57,405 nt of DNA. Origin: Lysobacterales bacterium (GTDB lineage Bacteria > Pseudomonadota > Gammaproteobacteria > Xanthomonadales > SZUA-36). Location: positions 1 through 57,405 of the forward strand of contig JAOZKI010000006.1 in the NCBI GenBank assembly GCA_029935455.1, read 5' to 3'. A program made the translations under genes and the position numbers. Each line of letters opens with the position of its first letter. Within the stretch, counting starts at the first letter, position 1. Below are positions 1 through 9,596 of the stretch, one piece after another. The notes under the pieces were generated by a model, which was not told where the DNA came from, made no database searches, and saw only the letters and a list, made by a program, of their open reading frames with translations.

Positions 1-1470
1 CCGTCCCGAACCGTCGGCGCGGACCACGGCTGGCAGCTGTCCGTCCGTGACGGTGTGGCGTCTGCGCCCGAGCCCGCAGCCGGTCAGGCCGGGACCCGCA
101 TTGAGGTCAAAGACCTGTTCTACAACACGCCCGCGCGGCGCAAGTTCCTGCGCACGGACCGGACGGAATTCAAACATATCGACGAGCTGATCAAGCGCAT
201 TGCCCTAGGCTGCTTTGCGACCGGATTTAAGTTGACGCACAACGGCAAGGTCGTGCGCGCTTTGCCGCCGGCGGCTGAGCTATCCCAACGGGAGCAGCGC
301 GTGGGGCTGCTTTGCGGTAAGGACTTTCTGGCCCATGCGCAGCGACTGGATGCCGGTGCGGGCGACTTTTCGCTCAGTGGCTGGGTGGCGGAGCCGCGCT
401 ACAACCGGGCCCAGGCAGACCGGCAGTTTTTCTATGTGAATGGCCGCATGGTCAAAGACCGCACCATCGCGCACGCGATACGCCAGGCCTTTCGTGATGT
501 GCTGTTTCACGGACGGCATCCAGCTTTTGTGTTGTTCCTGGAAGTGCCGGCGGAAGCGGTGGACGTAAATGTGCACCCGCAAAAGCACGAAGTGCGCTTC
601 CGAGATCAGCGCAGCGTGCATAACTTTATTTACTCCACATTACACCGCGTACTGGCCGAGGCCGGGGTAGGCGCGGGTGAGTTGCGTCCCGGTGTGGCGC
701 TCGGGGAGCCGGCCCTGGGAGTGCCCGCGCCGGTACAGACCTCTGTGGGTCTTCCTGCCTATGGTGCAGGGCGTACCCCCGCCTCGGCGCCGACACCCGG
801 GGCCGTGCAGTCACAAATGGCGGCCTATGCTCAGGTACTTGAGCACGCATCGCCGGCGCCCTTGCCGCCGGAGGAGTCGGTGGAAATTCCCCCGCTGGGC
901 TTTGCCCTGGCGCAGTTACATGGGGTGTATATCCTGGCTGAGAACGTCCATGGGCTGGTGCTGGTGGATATGCATGCGGCGCACGAGCGCATCACCTATG
1001 AGCGCCTGAAGGGCGGCTTTGCGGGGCAGGGCATCAAGAGCCAATTGCTGTTGGTGCCGGTTAGCATGCACGTGTCCGAGCGCGAGGCAGATTTGGCCGA
1101 ACGGCACCGTGAGGCGCTGGAAGCGCTGGGTATTCACGTGGATCGAAGCGGGCCGGAGACCTTACTACTGCGGCGCGTGCCGACGCTGTTGCAGCATGCG
1201 GATCTGCCCGCGCTGTTACGCGACGTGCTCAGCGACCTGGTCATGGACGGCGACAGTTCACGCTTGCAATCGGAAGTGGATGAGGTGCTGTCTTCCATGG
1301 CCTGCCATGGTTCCGTCCGCGCCAACCGGCGTCTCAATCATGTGGAGATGGATGCGCTGCTGCGCGACATGGAGCGCACGGAGCGCAGCGCCCAGTGTAA
1401 TCATGGCCGCCCCACCTGGGTACAGCTCGATCTGCAGGCACTGGATCGACTGTTTCTGCGCGGCCGGTGA
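1..1470 (+). CDS. mutL: DNA mismatch repair protein MutL (5' truncated)
   Basis: MutL couples MutS mismatch recognition to strand processing. The frame is open from base 1 ([18 protein letters not shown]...), so the gene begins outside the window and the GTG at 55 is internal. The end of the N-terminal GHKL ATPase/transducer domain is visible ([14 protein letters not shown], then [11 protein letters not shown]), followed by an Ala/Pro-rich linker and the C-terminal dimerisation domain. That domain carries [12 protein letters not shown] (about 967-1002), a match to the DQHAxxExxxxE metal-binding endonuclease motif, plus ACHGSVRA and a CNHGRPT tail. This is the endonuclease type found in species without MutH, not the E. 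coli type. The stop overlaps the miaA GTG start, as expected for the mutL-miaA-hfq operon. Confidence 0.97.
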   Translation, partial: PSRTVGADHGWQLSVRDGVASAPEPAAGQAGTRIEVKDLFYNTPARRKFLRTDRTEFKHIDELIKRIALGCFATGFKLTHNGKVVRALPPAAELSQREQRVGLLCGKDFLAHAQRLDAGAGDFSLSGWVAEPRYNRAQADRQFFYVNGRMVKDRTIAHAIRQAFRDVLFHGRHPAFVLFLEVPAEAVDVNVHPQKHEVRFRDQRSVHNFIYSTLHRVLAEAGVGAGELRPGVALGEPALGVPAPVQTSVGLPAYGAGRTPASAPTPGAVQSQMAAYAQVLEHASPAPLPPEESVEIPPLGFALAQLHGVYILAENVHGLVLVDMHAAHERITYERLKGGFAGQGIKSQLLLVPVSMHVSEREADLAERHREALEALGIHVDRSGPETLLLRRVPTLLQHADLPALLRDVLSDLVMDGDSSRLQSEVDEVLSSMACHGSVRANRRLNHVEMDALLRDMERTERSAQCNHGRPTWVQLDLQALDRLFLRGR

Positions 1471-2405
1471 GTCTGCCTCCAGCCATTTGCATCATGGGCC
1501 CGACCGCTTCCGGGAAAACGGGGCTGGCGGTGCGCCTGCATGACCATTTTCCCTGTGACCTGATCAGTGTGGACTCAGCGCTGGTCTATCGGGGCATGGA
1601 TATCGGCACCGCCAAACCCGATGCAGACACGCTGGCGCGCGCACCGCACCGGCTGATCAATCTGCGTGACCCCGCCGAAACTTACTCGGCCGCTGAATTC
1701 CGCGACGACGCCCTGCGGGAGATGGCGGAGATTACGCGCCAGGGGCGCGTGCCCGTGCTGGTAGGTGGCACCATGCTCTACTTCCGGGCGCTACTGGAGG
1801 GGCTGTCAGAGCTGCCGCCGGCTGACGAGGATTTGCGTCGTGAGCTGTCCCAGAGGCTGGCTGAGGAAGGGCTGCAGTCGCTGCATGGAGAGCTGCAGCA
1901 TCGGGACCCGGCAGCCGCTGCCCGCATTGAGCCAACCGATAGGCAACGCATTTTGCGCGCCCATGAGGTGATGGCGTTGAGCGGGCGTACCCTGAGCCAT
2001 ATGCAGGCGGCGCACCGGCGTCCCGGTGCGCCCTATCGATTCCTGAAGCTTGTGGTAGCGCCTGCGGCGCGTGCCGAGTTGCACCGGCGTATTGAACAGC
2101 GCTTCGATCAGATGCTGGCAGAGGGGTTTGAGCAGGAGCTGCGGGGGCTTTTTGCGCGTGGTGATCTGAGTCCCGAACTGCCGGCCATGCGGGCGGTGGG
2201 ATATCGGCAGGGTTGGGGCTGGCTGGCCGGTGATTTTGACCGGCAGGAGATGCGCGAACGCACACTTGCAGCCACCCGGCAGCTGGCCAAGCGACAGCTC
2301 ACATGGCTACGACGGGAGCCGGGTACCCTATGCTATGATTTGGATGAGGAAACCGCTTTTGAACAGGTGTTGCACGAGGTCTCCGTGTTTCTTGACCGGC
2401 CCTGA
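1467..2405 (+). CDS. miaA: tRNA dimethylallyltransferase MiaA
   Basis: MiaA transfers dimethylallyl from DMAPP to N6 of A37 in tRNAs that read UNN codons. The 312-residue protein has the usual family length. It starts with the P-loop GPTASGKT at residues 11-18, followed by [21 protein letters not shown], which contains the [13 protein letters not shown] substrate motif. Later come [13 protein letters not shown] and the AVGYRQGW motif near the C-terminus. The GTG start overlaps the mutL stop (GTGA), which indicates translational coupling. It lies upstream of hfq as in other gammaproteobacteria. Confidence 0.97.
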   Translation: MSLPPAICIMGPTASGKTGLAVRLHDHFPCDLISVDSALVYRGMDIGTAKPDADTLARAPHRLINLRDPAETYSAAEFRDDALREMAEITRQGRVPVLVGGTMLYFRALLEGLSELPPADEDLRRELSQRLAEEGLQSLHGELQHRDPAAAARIEPTDRQRILRAHEVMALSGRTLSHMQAAHRRPGAPYRFLKLVVAPAARAELHRRIEQRFDQMLAEGFEQELRGLFARGDLSPELPAMRAVGYRQGWGWLAGDFDRQEMRERTLAATRQLAKRQLTWLRREPGTLCYDLDEETAFEQVLHEVSVFLDRP

Positions 2406-2503
2406 CGGCCGGCGCTTGAAAGCCCCTGCGGCCGCTCCCACCTAATAAAAAGTTAGCTGGAAACCACAACCAAGCCGTAACAATAAACACAGGAGAAATG
2501 GCC

Positions 2504-2734
2504 ATGACAAAGGGTCAGTCACTGCAGGAACCTTTCCTAAATGCACTTCGGCGGGAGCGCGTCCCCGTATCGGTTTACCTGGTCAATGGTATTAAGCTGC
2601 AAGGGCAGATCGAATCATTCGATCAGTTTGTGGTGTTGCTGAAAAACAGCGTCAGCCAGATGATCTACAAGCACGCCATCTCTACCGTCGTTCCGGCTCG
2701 CAATGTGCGGGTGTTTGACGACGCAGAGGACTGA
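2504..2734 (+). CDS. hfq: RNA chaperone Hfq
   Basis: Hfq is the hexameric Sm-like chaperone that pairs small RNAs with mRNAs. Both Sm motifs are intact: [19 protein letters not shown] (Sm1) and the [10 protein letters not shown] motif (Sm2), along with the proximal-face QSLQ and the rim residues RRER. There are two in-frame ATGs, at 2498 and 2504. The Shine-Dalgarno AGGAGA at 2491-2496 is one base from the first and seven bases from the second, so 2504 (MTKGQSLQ, 76 residues) is preferred. The C-terminal tail is very short (FDDAED), unlike the long E. coli tail. The gene sits between miaA and hflX in the canonical order. Confidence 0.97.
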   Translation: MTKGQSLQEPFLNALRRERVPVSVYLVNGIKLQGQIESFDQFVVLLKNSVSQMIYKHAISTVVPARNVRVFDDAED

Positions 2735-2760
2735 CCGTCGTGCGACCCGGGTAACGGCCA

Positions 2761-4059
2761 TTGATCGATCGCGCCGGGCGCGGTGACCGCGCCGTTATCC
2801 TGCACCCTGTTTTTCCGGGCACTGGCCCGGAAGCCCTAGACGAATTCCGAGAACTAGCTCGTTCCGCCGGCGTAACTGTCGAGGCGGAGCTGACGGCGCC
2901 TCGGGGCCGGCCGGACGCCCGCTTCTATGTGGGTGCGGGCAAAATCGATGAGCTGGTGTCCAGCGTGCGCGGTACGGGTGCCACGGTGGTGCTGGTCAGT
3001 CGGCCGCTGTCGCCGGTGCAGGAGCGCAACATCGAAAAACGCTGCGGCGTTCAGGTGCTGGACCGCACCACTTTGATTCTCGATATTTTTTCTCAACGCG
3101 CCCGCTCCCATGAAGGCAAGCTGCAGGTTGAGCTGGCTCAGCTCAGGCACCTGTCCACGCGTCTGGTTCGTGGCTGGACGCACCTGGAGCGGCAAAAGGG
3201 TGGCATCGGGCTACGTGGGCCCGGTGAGACGCAGCTGGAAACCGACCGGCGGCTCATCGGCCATCGCATTCGCCACCTGCGCGCGCGGCTGGAGAAGGTT
3301 GCCCGGCAGCGCGAGCAGGGACGTCGGCGGCGTCAGCGCAGCGCCACCCCAACCGTGGCCCTGGTGGGCTACACCAACGCGGGTAAATCCACTTTGTTCA
3401 ACGCGCTTACGGACGCCGCCGTGGCCACGCAGGACATGCAATTTGCCACCCTGGATCCGACCATCAGGCGTCTCGATGCGGTAGCGGGCGAGGTGCTGCT
3501 GGCCGATACGGTGGGTTTTGTAAGTGAGCTGCCGCACGAGCTAATCGCTGCTTTTCGGGCCACGCTCAGTGAGGCTCGCGAAGCCGATTTATTGCTGCAT
3601 GTGATCGATGCCTCGGATCCCTTTCGGGCGGAACGCGAAGAGGAGGTGGACGAGGTGCTGGAGAGTATCGGTGTGGAATCGGTGCCGGTGGTCCGCGTAT
3701 TCAACAAAATTGACCTGACGGAACATGCGGCCGGACTGCAATTACGCGCCGATGGCAGCGTTAGCAGGGTCAGCGTCTCAGCCCTGACCGGTGCCGGCCT
3801 AGAGCCCCTGCGGGATGTGATTGAAGAGCAGCTCGCCGGGCGGCGCATTCAGCGCTGGATCGAGCTGGAGGGGCGCCATGCGAGACTGCGGGCACGATTG
3901 TTTGAGCTGGGTGCGGTCAGTGAGGAAACGGTGGACGAAGCCGGCCATTGGCACCTGCACATCGATCTGCCATCACAGCTGGCTGAGCGGCTGGTGCGAC
4001 AATGCGGCAGCGATGGCGAGCTGGTGCAGGAAAAATTACTTTCCAACGGAAGTCAGTAA
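2761..4059 (+). CDS. hflX: ribosome-associated GTPase HflX
   Basis: HflX is a translational GTPase that binds 50S and 70S ribosomes and can split stalled ones. It has an N-terminal HflX domain (about residues 1-190, with FYVGAGKIDEL and the GRGPGETQLE-like motif here as GLRGPGETQLETDRR). The GTPase domain then shows G1 GYTNAGKST at about residue 203, G3 DTVGF and G4 NKID. The length of 432 residues is normal. The start is a TTG at 2761. A GTG at 2740 in the same frame runs into TAA within five codons, so TTG is the only sensible start near hfq. It lies 26 bp after hfq, probably in the same transcript. Confidence 0.95.
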   Translation: MIDRAGRGDRAVILHPVFPGTGPEALDEFRELARSAGVTVEAELTAPRGRPDARFYVGAGKIDELVSSVRGTGATVVLVSRPLSPVQERNIEKRCGVQVLDRTTLILDIFSQRARSHEGKLQVELAQLRHLSTRLVRGWTHLERQKGGIGLRGPGETQLETDRRLIGHRIRHLRARLEKVARQREQGRRRRQRSATPTVALVGYTNAGKSTLFNALTDAAVATQDMQFATLDPTIRRLDAVAGEVLLADTVGFVSELPHELIAAFRATLSEAREADLLLHVIDASDPFRAEREEEVDEVLESIGVESVPVVRVFNKIDLTEHAAGLQLRADGSVSRVSVSALTGAGLEPLRDVIEEQLAGRRIQRWIELEGRHARLRARLFELGAVSEETVDEAGHWHLHIDLPSQLAERLVRQCGSDGELVQEKLLSNGSQ

Positions 4060-4198
4060 ACCGTCCTTCCACTGGCGGCGATGGACCGCAGGGGGGATAA
4101 TGAACAGATGCCCGCATTTCACTTGAAAGCCGTGCGTTCGGGCCCAAGCTAACAAGCGCGATCGATTGTCGCGTCAGAACATTCAGCAGGAGATTTCT

Positions 4199-5350
4199 AT
4201 GCCCTGGAAGGAACCCGGTAAGGGTGGTGATCAAGACCCCTGGAAGCAGGGCGATCGGCCTCCGGAATTGGACGAGGTTTTTCAGAACATGCAGTCCAAA
4301 GTGCGATCCATTTTTGGCGGTGGTAACGGTGGCTCAGGTTCCAGTTCTGATGCGAACAAGTCCGGGTCCGGAAACGGCGGCGTCATTTCCATACTGCTGG
4401 TGTTAGCCGGCCTGTATGCGGTCTGGAACGCCATCCATATCATCGACGAGGCTGAACGCGGTGTGGTACTGCGCTTTGGTGAGTACGCGCGCACGCTCGA
4501 GCCCGGCTTCAACCTGACCCTGCCGCGTCCCATCGAGACGGTGCAGAAGGTGAATGTAAGCGACGTCCGCTCGGCTGAGGACCGCGGTCAGATGCTGACC
4601 GAAGATGAGAACCTGGTGGAATTCAACTACAAGGTTCAGTACCGCGTGCTTGACGCGCAAGCCTTTCTGTTTCAGGTCCGTGACCCGGAACTGACGCTGC
4701 TGCAAGCGGCGGAAAGCGCGCTGCGTGAATCGGTGGGTACCAACCGTCTGGACAACATCCTGGAAGGCTCCACCCGTGCGCAGGTCAGCATTGAAACGCA
4801 ACGCGTGCTGCAGGAAACGCTAGATAACTACGAAACGGGTATTACGATCACCGAATTCAACCTGGTGGACGTGAATGTGCCGGCGCAGGTGCGCGAGGCC
4901 TATTCCGACGTGATCCGGGCCCGGGAAGACCGGGAGCGTTTTATTGAGGAAGCCCGGGTGCATGTGAACTCCGTGATTCCCGAGGCCCGTGGTCGCGCTG
5001 CGCGTATCGTGCAGGAGGCGCAGGGCTATCGAGATTCTACCGTTGCGCTGGCCGAAGGTGAGGCCGATCGTTTCCGCCTGCAGGTGGAAGAGTATCGCCG
5101 GGCACCGGAGATCACGCGCAAGCGCATGTATTTGCAGGCCATGGAAGGGGTCCTTGGGGATTCCAAGAAGGTGCTGCTGGATGTGGATTCGAATGGCAAC
5201 ATTCTTTATCTGCCGCTCGATGGTGCTGCCGGCGGCAGCCGCAGCAGCCGCATACCGCCAATGATGACGCCGGACGATCAGTCCCGGCCCACGCAAAGTG
5301 ACCGCACCGGCCGCACGCCGCGTACGGCGAACCGGGAGGGACGGCAATGA
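4199..5350 (+). CDS. hflK: FtsH protease modulator HflK
   Basis: HflK is an SPFH/band-7 inner-membrane protein that forms a cage with HflC around the AAA protease FtsH and modulates its membrane substrates. The 383-residue protein begins MPWKEPGKGGDQDPWKQG, the typical Gly/Pro-rich cytoplasmic N-terminus. One membrane segment follows (ISILLVLAGLYAVWNAI, about residues 61-77), then the SPFH domain from IIDEAERGVVLRFG. The ATG at 4199 is preceded by CAGGAGAT. The frame extends upstream to a TTG at 4166 that lacks family similarity. Its last bases overlap the hflC ATG (ATGA). Confidence 0.96.
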   Translation: MPWKEPGKGGDQDPWKQGDRPPELDEVFQNMQSKVRSIFGGGNGGSGSSSDANKSGSGNGGVISILLVLAGLYAVWNAIHIIDEAERGVVLRFGEYARTLEPGFNLTLPRPIETVQKVNVSDVRSAEDRGQMLTEDENLVEFNYKVQYRVLDAQAFLFQVRDPELTLLQAAESALRESVGTNRLDNILEGSTRAQVSIETQRVLQETLDNYETGITITEFNLVDVNVPAQVREAYSDVIRAREDRERFIEEARVHVNSVIPEARGRAARIVQEAQGYRDSTVALAEGEADRFRLQVEEYRRAPEITRKRMYLQAMEGVLGDSKKVLLDVDSNGNILYLPLDGAAGGSRSSRIPPMMTPDDQSRPTQSDRTGRTPRTANREGRQ

Positions 5351-6219
5351 ACCGACCGCTGCTACTAATTATTGTTGTTCTTCTGGGTGGCCTGGGCCTG
5401 TCCAGCCTTTTTACCGTGCAGGAGACCGAATACGCCATCCGCTTCCAGCTGGGCCGTATCGTTAAGGCCGATTATGAGCCGGGCCTGCATTTCAAACTGC
5501 CGTTTGTGAACAACATTCGCAAGTTTGATAACCGGATTCTGACCCTGGACACGCCGGCGGAGCCCATGCTGACCTCCGAGCAGAAGTTCGTCGAGGTGGA
5601 TTCCTTTGTGAAATGGCGTATCGCCAACGTGTCACGCTTCTACACGGCCACCGGTGGTAACGAGTCGCGTGCCCTGAACCGCCTCAACGGGATTATTGAA
5701 GACCGGCTGCGTAACCAGATCGCCAGCCGGACCCTGGTGGAGGTGATTTCCGAGCAGCGCGTCAGCACCATGCAGGATATTGCCACGGCAGCCAATCAGG
5801 CCGCGGAAGAGTTTGGTATCGAAGTGGTTGATGTTCGTATCAAGAGCATCGAGCTGCCGGACGATGTGCGGGAGTCGGTTTTCCGACGCATGGCTGCCGA
5901 CCGGCAAAAGGAAGCCAACCTCTATCGCTTCGAGGGACGCGAGGAGGCGGAGCGTATCCGCTCTGACGCGGACCGGGAAGCGCAGGTGATTCTGGCTGAG
6001 GCCGAGCGTGATGGTCAGCGTCTGCGCGGTGAGGGCGATGCGCAATCGATTGCCATTTACGCCGACGCCTACGGTATGGACGAGGAGTTTTTTGCCTTCT
6101 CCCGCAGCCTGCAGGCTTATCGCAACGCCTTTAATAGCCGCGAAGACGTGCTGGTGGTGGACCCCAACAGCGAATTCTTCAACTATTTTGGCGGTGATGT
6201 CGGCAGTCAGCAGCGCTGA
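5347..6219 (+). CDS. hflC: FtsH protease modulator HflC
   Basis: HflC is the SPFH partner of HflK in the FtsH-regulating periplasmic cage. An N-terminal membrane anchor (LLLIIVVLLGGLGLSSLF) is followed by the band-7 domain (VQETEYAIRFQLGRI onwards). A long helical region rich in Glu/Arg/Ala comes next (about residues 165-245, including REEAERIRSDADREAQVILA), and the C-terminus is NYFGG. The 290-residue length is normal. The start overlaps the hflK stop by four bases, so the two are translated together in equal amounts. Confidence 0.96.
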   Translation: MNRPLLLIIVVLLGGLGLSSLFTVQETEYAIRFQLGRIVKADYEPGLHFKLPFVNNIRKFDNRILTLDTPAEPMLTSEQKFVEVDSFVKWRIANVSRFYTATGGNESRALNRLNGIIEDRLRNQIASRTLVEVISEQRVSTMQDIATAANQAAEEFGIEVVDVRIKSIELPDDVRESVFRRMAADRQKEANLYRFEGREEAERIRSDADREAQVILAEAERDGQRLRGEGDAQSIAIYADAYGMDEEFFAFSRSLQAYRNAFNSREDVLVVDPNSEFFNYFGGDVGSQQR

Positions 6220-6251
6220 TTTTGCGACGCTAGCCGTGCCGGATTCCGACC

Positions 6252-6449
6252 ATGAGTGAGGGGCTGGCGCGGGACTTACTGACCGCGCTGGCGCTGCTGT
6301 TCATACTGGAAGGTTTGCTGCCGGCGCTGGCGCCAAAAAAATGGTTACAAGCAATGCAGGATGCCGCGCGGTTGGGACCGCGCGGCATTCGTGTGATTGG
6401 CATTAGCGCGCTGCTGGCCGGTGCGATATTGCTAAACCTGGTGCGTTAG
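6252..6449 (+). CDS. DUF2065 small membrane protein (YjeT-like)
   Basis: This 65-residue protein has two predicted membrane segments (LLTALALLFILEGLLPAL and VIGISALLAGAILLNLV). They flank a short loop with PKKWLQAMQDAARLGPRGIR. It matches the DUF2065/YjeT family, which sits between hflC and purA in many gammaproteobacteria. No biochemical function is established for the family. The conserved placement next to hflKC suggests a membrane role linked to that complex, but this is inference. Confidence 0.88.
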   Translation: MSEGLARDLLTALALLFILEGLLPALAPKKWLQAMQDAARLGPRGIRVIGISALLAGAILLNLVR

Positions 6450-6463
6450 CACAAAAACAATAG

Positions 6464-7768
<1,305 letters not shown>

Positions 7769-7778
7769 AGCGGTTCTC

Positions 7779-9209
7779 ATGGGTAAAGGAGGGCTGCGAG
7801 TAAGGGCTGCGACCGCGATTCGCGTGTCGCTGATCATGCTGGGCTTCGGCAGTGCAGCAGCGATGGCGGCGCCCCCGGTCACTTTTGAGTATGTCAGTCA
7901 GTTCGGGCAGTTTGGTTTTCTCCAGTTTCCGCCCAATGGCTTCGGCAGGGCCACGGGCGTGGCGTTTTACACGGAAGACGAGTTACTCATCGCCGATTAC
8001 GGTAACAGCCGGCTGCAGCGTTGCGATATCGATGGCAGCAACTGTGAATGGTTCGGTCGCTTTAGCGGGCGACGCAACTCGCCCGGCGTGTTTGATCGGC
8101 CGCATGGGGTGGCCGTGCGTGAGGACGGCAAGGTCGCGATCGCGGACGAAGATAACCATGCGGTCCAGCTCTGCGAGTTGTTTGGCTCTTGTACTTACCG
8201 CGGTGATTCCATATCCGAGTCGAATAATCCGTCGCGAGCGCTGGGACGCTGGTCCTTTCCCAATGACGTGGATTTTGACGCTGAGGGGCAGGTTTACGGC
8301 CTTGATACGGGTAATAACCGAGTGCAAGTTCTTGCGCGGGATGATCTGAGCGTGCGCCGTGTGTTCATGTCGGGTGGCACGGCGCTAGGGCAGCTTGATG
8401 GCGCACGCGGTATTGCCCTTGCGGCAGATGGCACCGTGGTGATCAGTGACACGGGTAATCATCGGATTCAGCTCTGTGATACGCGGGCGAACTGTACGGG
8501 CTTTGGTGGCCAGGGCAGCGCAGTTGGACAATTTGACGCACCGGTAGGTGTGGAAGTGGATCATCTGGACCGTATCTGGGTGGCTGACACGGGCAATAAC
8601 CGTTTACAGGTCTGTGACCGCGAGGGCAGCTGTCAGGTCCTGGGCAGCGGTCCCGGTTACGTGTTTAATGCGCCTCATGATGTCTCCGTACATCCTTCTG
8701 GGCAGGTGGCTGTAGCTAATACGGAGGACAATCAGATTCTGCTGTTTCAGACGGAAGCAGCGCCGGCCAACGATGCGCTGGTGAATGCGGGCTTCAACGA
8801 TGCCTGGTTTAACCCCAATACGGCGGGCCAGGGCGTTTTCATTAACGTGTTTGCCGAGTTGGGGCAGGTGTTCGTGGCCTGGTTTACCTTTGATGCAGAG
8901 CGCCCGTCAGCGGATGCGCCGGCGCTACTGGGCGAGGCGGGGCATCGCTGGCTTACCGCTTTGGGTCCCATTGACGGCAACCGTGCGGTATTACAGGTGG
9001 CCCTGACCGAGGGCGGTCTGTTCGATACGCGTCCGCCGGTGCCAACTGTGACCGAGGAATACGGCACGCTGGAACTGGAATTTGTGGACTGCGAAACGGT
9101 GCTTATGCGCTATGAGCTGCCGGTGCTGGAGGCGGCCGCAGGCACGGTCACTTTAAGTCGCGTGATCGATGACAATGTGGCGCTTTGTGAGGCGCTAAAG
9201 GCGCCCTAG
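7779..9209 (+). CDS. secreted NHL-repeat beta-propeller protein
   Basis: A signal peptide is predicted (MGKGGLRVRAATAIRVSL...AAAMA, cleavage before APPVTF). About five or six NHL repeats follow, with motifs such as LLIADYGNSRLQ, VYGLDTGNNRVQ, VVISDTGNHRIQ and IWVADTGNNRLQ (residues about 60-330). Four of these blades end in a cysteine pair: CDIDGSNC, CELFGSC, CDTRANC, CDREGSC. A separate C-terminal domain of about 140 residues starts at NDALVNAGFNDAWFNPNTAG and has two further cysteines. The domain is not named here, although similar text occurs in other gammaproteobacterial secreted proteins as far as I recall. The role is unknown. The protein is likely extracytoplasmic, and binding or scaffolding is more plausible than catalysis. 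Confidence 0.82.
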   Translation: MGKGGLRVRAATAIRVSLIMLGFGSAAAMAAPPVTFEYVSQFGQFGFLQFPPNGFGRATGVAFYTEDELLIADYGNSRLQRCDIDGSNCEWFGRFSGRRNSPGVFDRPHGVAVREDGKVAIADEDNHAVQLCELFGSCTYRGDSISESNNPSRALGRWSFPNDVDFDAEGQVYGLDTGNNRVQVLARDDLSVRRVFMSGGTALGQLDGARGIALAADGTVVISDTGNHRIQLCDTRANCTGFGGQGSAVGQFDAPVGVEVDHLDRIWVADTGNNRLQVCDREGSCQVLGSGPGYVFNAPHDVSVHPSGQVAVANTEDNQILLFQTEAAPANDALVNAGFNDAWFNPNTAGQGVFINVFAELGQVFVAWFTFDAERPSADAPALLGEAGHRWLTALGPIDGNRAVLQVALTEGGLFDTRPPVPTVTEEYGTLELEFVDCETVLMRYELPVLEAAAGTVTLSRVIDDNVALCEALKAP

Positions 9210-9240
9210 ACCCGCGCTTTCTCTGTTTGTCTTTTAGCAG

Positions 9241-9269
9241 TTGACAGCCTCGCATTATCTGGTTAAATT
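9241..9269 (+). promoter_or_regulatory. sigma-70 promoter for tRNA-Leu, GC-rich discriminator
   Basis: A perfect -35 TTGACA (9241-9246) is separated by 17 bp from TAAATT (9264-9269). The bases after the -10 are GCGCGTCCGG, a GC-rich discriminator typical of stringently controlled stable-RNA promoters. Transcription would begin near 9276, leaving a leader of about 67 nt before tRNA-Leu. Confidence 0.72.
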
Positions 9270-9312
9270 GCGCGTCCGGTTCAGCGGTTCCCCTTGCCCT
9301 GAACCGACCCCC

Positions 9313-9343
9313 AGGCTGTGGCCCCCCCTTGCCACAGCCTTTT
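9313..9343 (+). terminator. terminator-like hairpin in the tRNA-Leu leader
   Basis: AGGCTGTGGC (9313-9322) pairs perfectly with GCCACAGCCT (9331-9340) across an 8-nt loop, and T continues to 9343. The mature tRNA begins at the very next base. A second inverted repeat, GGTTCAG (9278-9284) with CTGAACC (9299-9305), precedes it. The T-run is only four bases, so it could be a weak terminator, an attenuator or a processing hairpin. Confidence 0.5.
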
Positions 9344-9430
9344 GCCGAGGTGGCGGAATTGGTAGACGCGCTAGCTTCAGGTGCTAGTGAGCATTAGCTC
9401 GTGGAGGTTCAAGTCCTCTCCTCGGCACCA
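9344..9430 (+). tRNA. tRNA-Leu (anticodon CAG)
   Basis: The acceptor stem GCCGAGG pairs with CCTCGGC, followed by discriminator A and an encoded CCA (9428-9430). The D-arm contains AATTGGTAGAC. The anticodon stem CTAGC/GCTAG holds loop TTCAGGT with CAG at 9378-9380, which reads CUG codons. A long class II variable arm and the T-loop GTTCAAG follow, as expected for tRNA-Leu. Confidence 0.97.
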
Positions 9431-9596
9431 CTCTCTCCCCGAGCCCAACTGGGCCGGGGTCGTAAGGAACGAAACCCCCAAACCATTGCTGCGAGCGCGC
9501 TCCAGCGCCTGGCGGAAGGCTGTTTGACGCCCTCTCGCAGGCTGCGCTTCTCAGGTCGCTGGCTACCGCGTCGGTAGCGCGTTACATTGCACAGCT
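9431..9596. other. spacer between tRNA-Leu and rnr
   Basis: No gene is visible. A bulged GC-rich hairpin (CCCCGAGCCC with GGGCCGGGG, about 9438-9460) follows the tRNA but lacks a T-run. A short GCTACC/GGTAGC inverted repeat lies at about 9562-9578. Read-through from the tRNA promoter into rnr is therefore possible. Confidence 0.4.
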
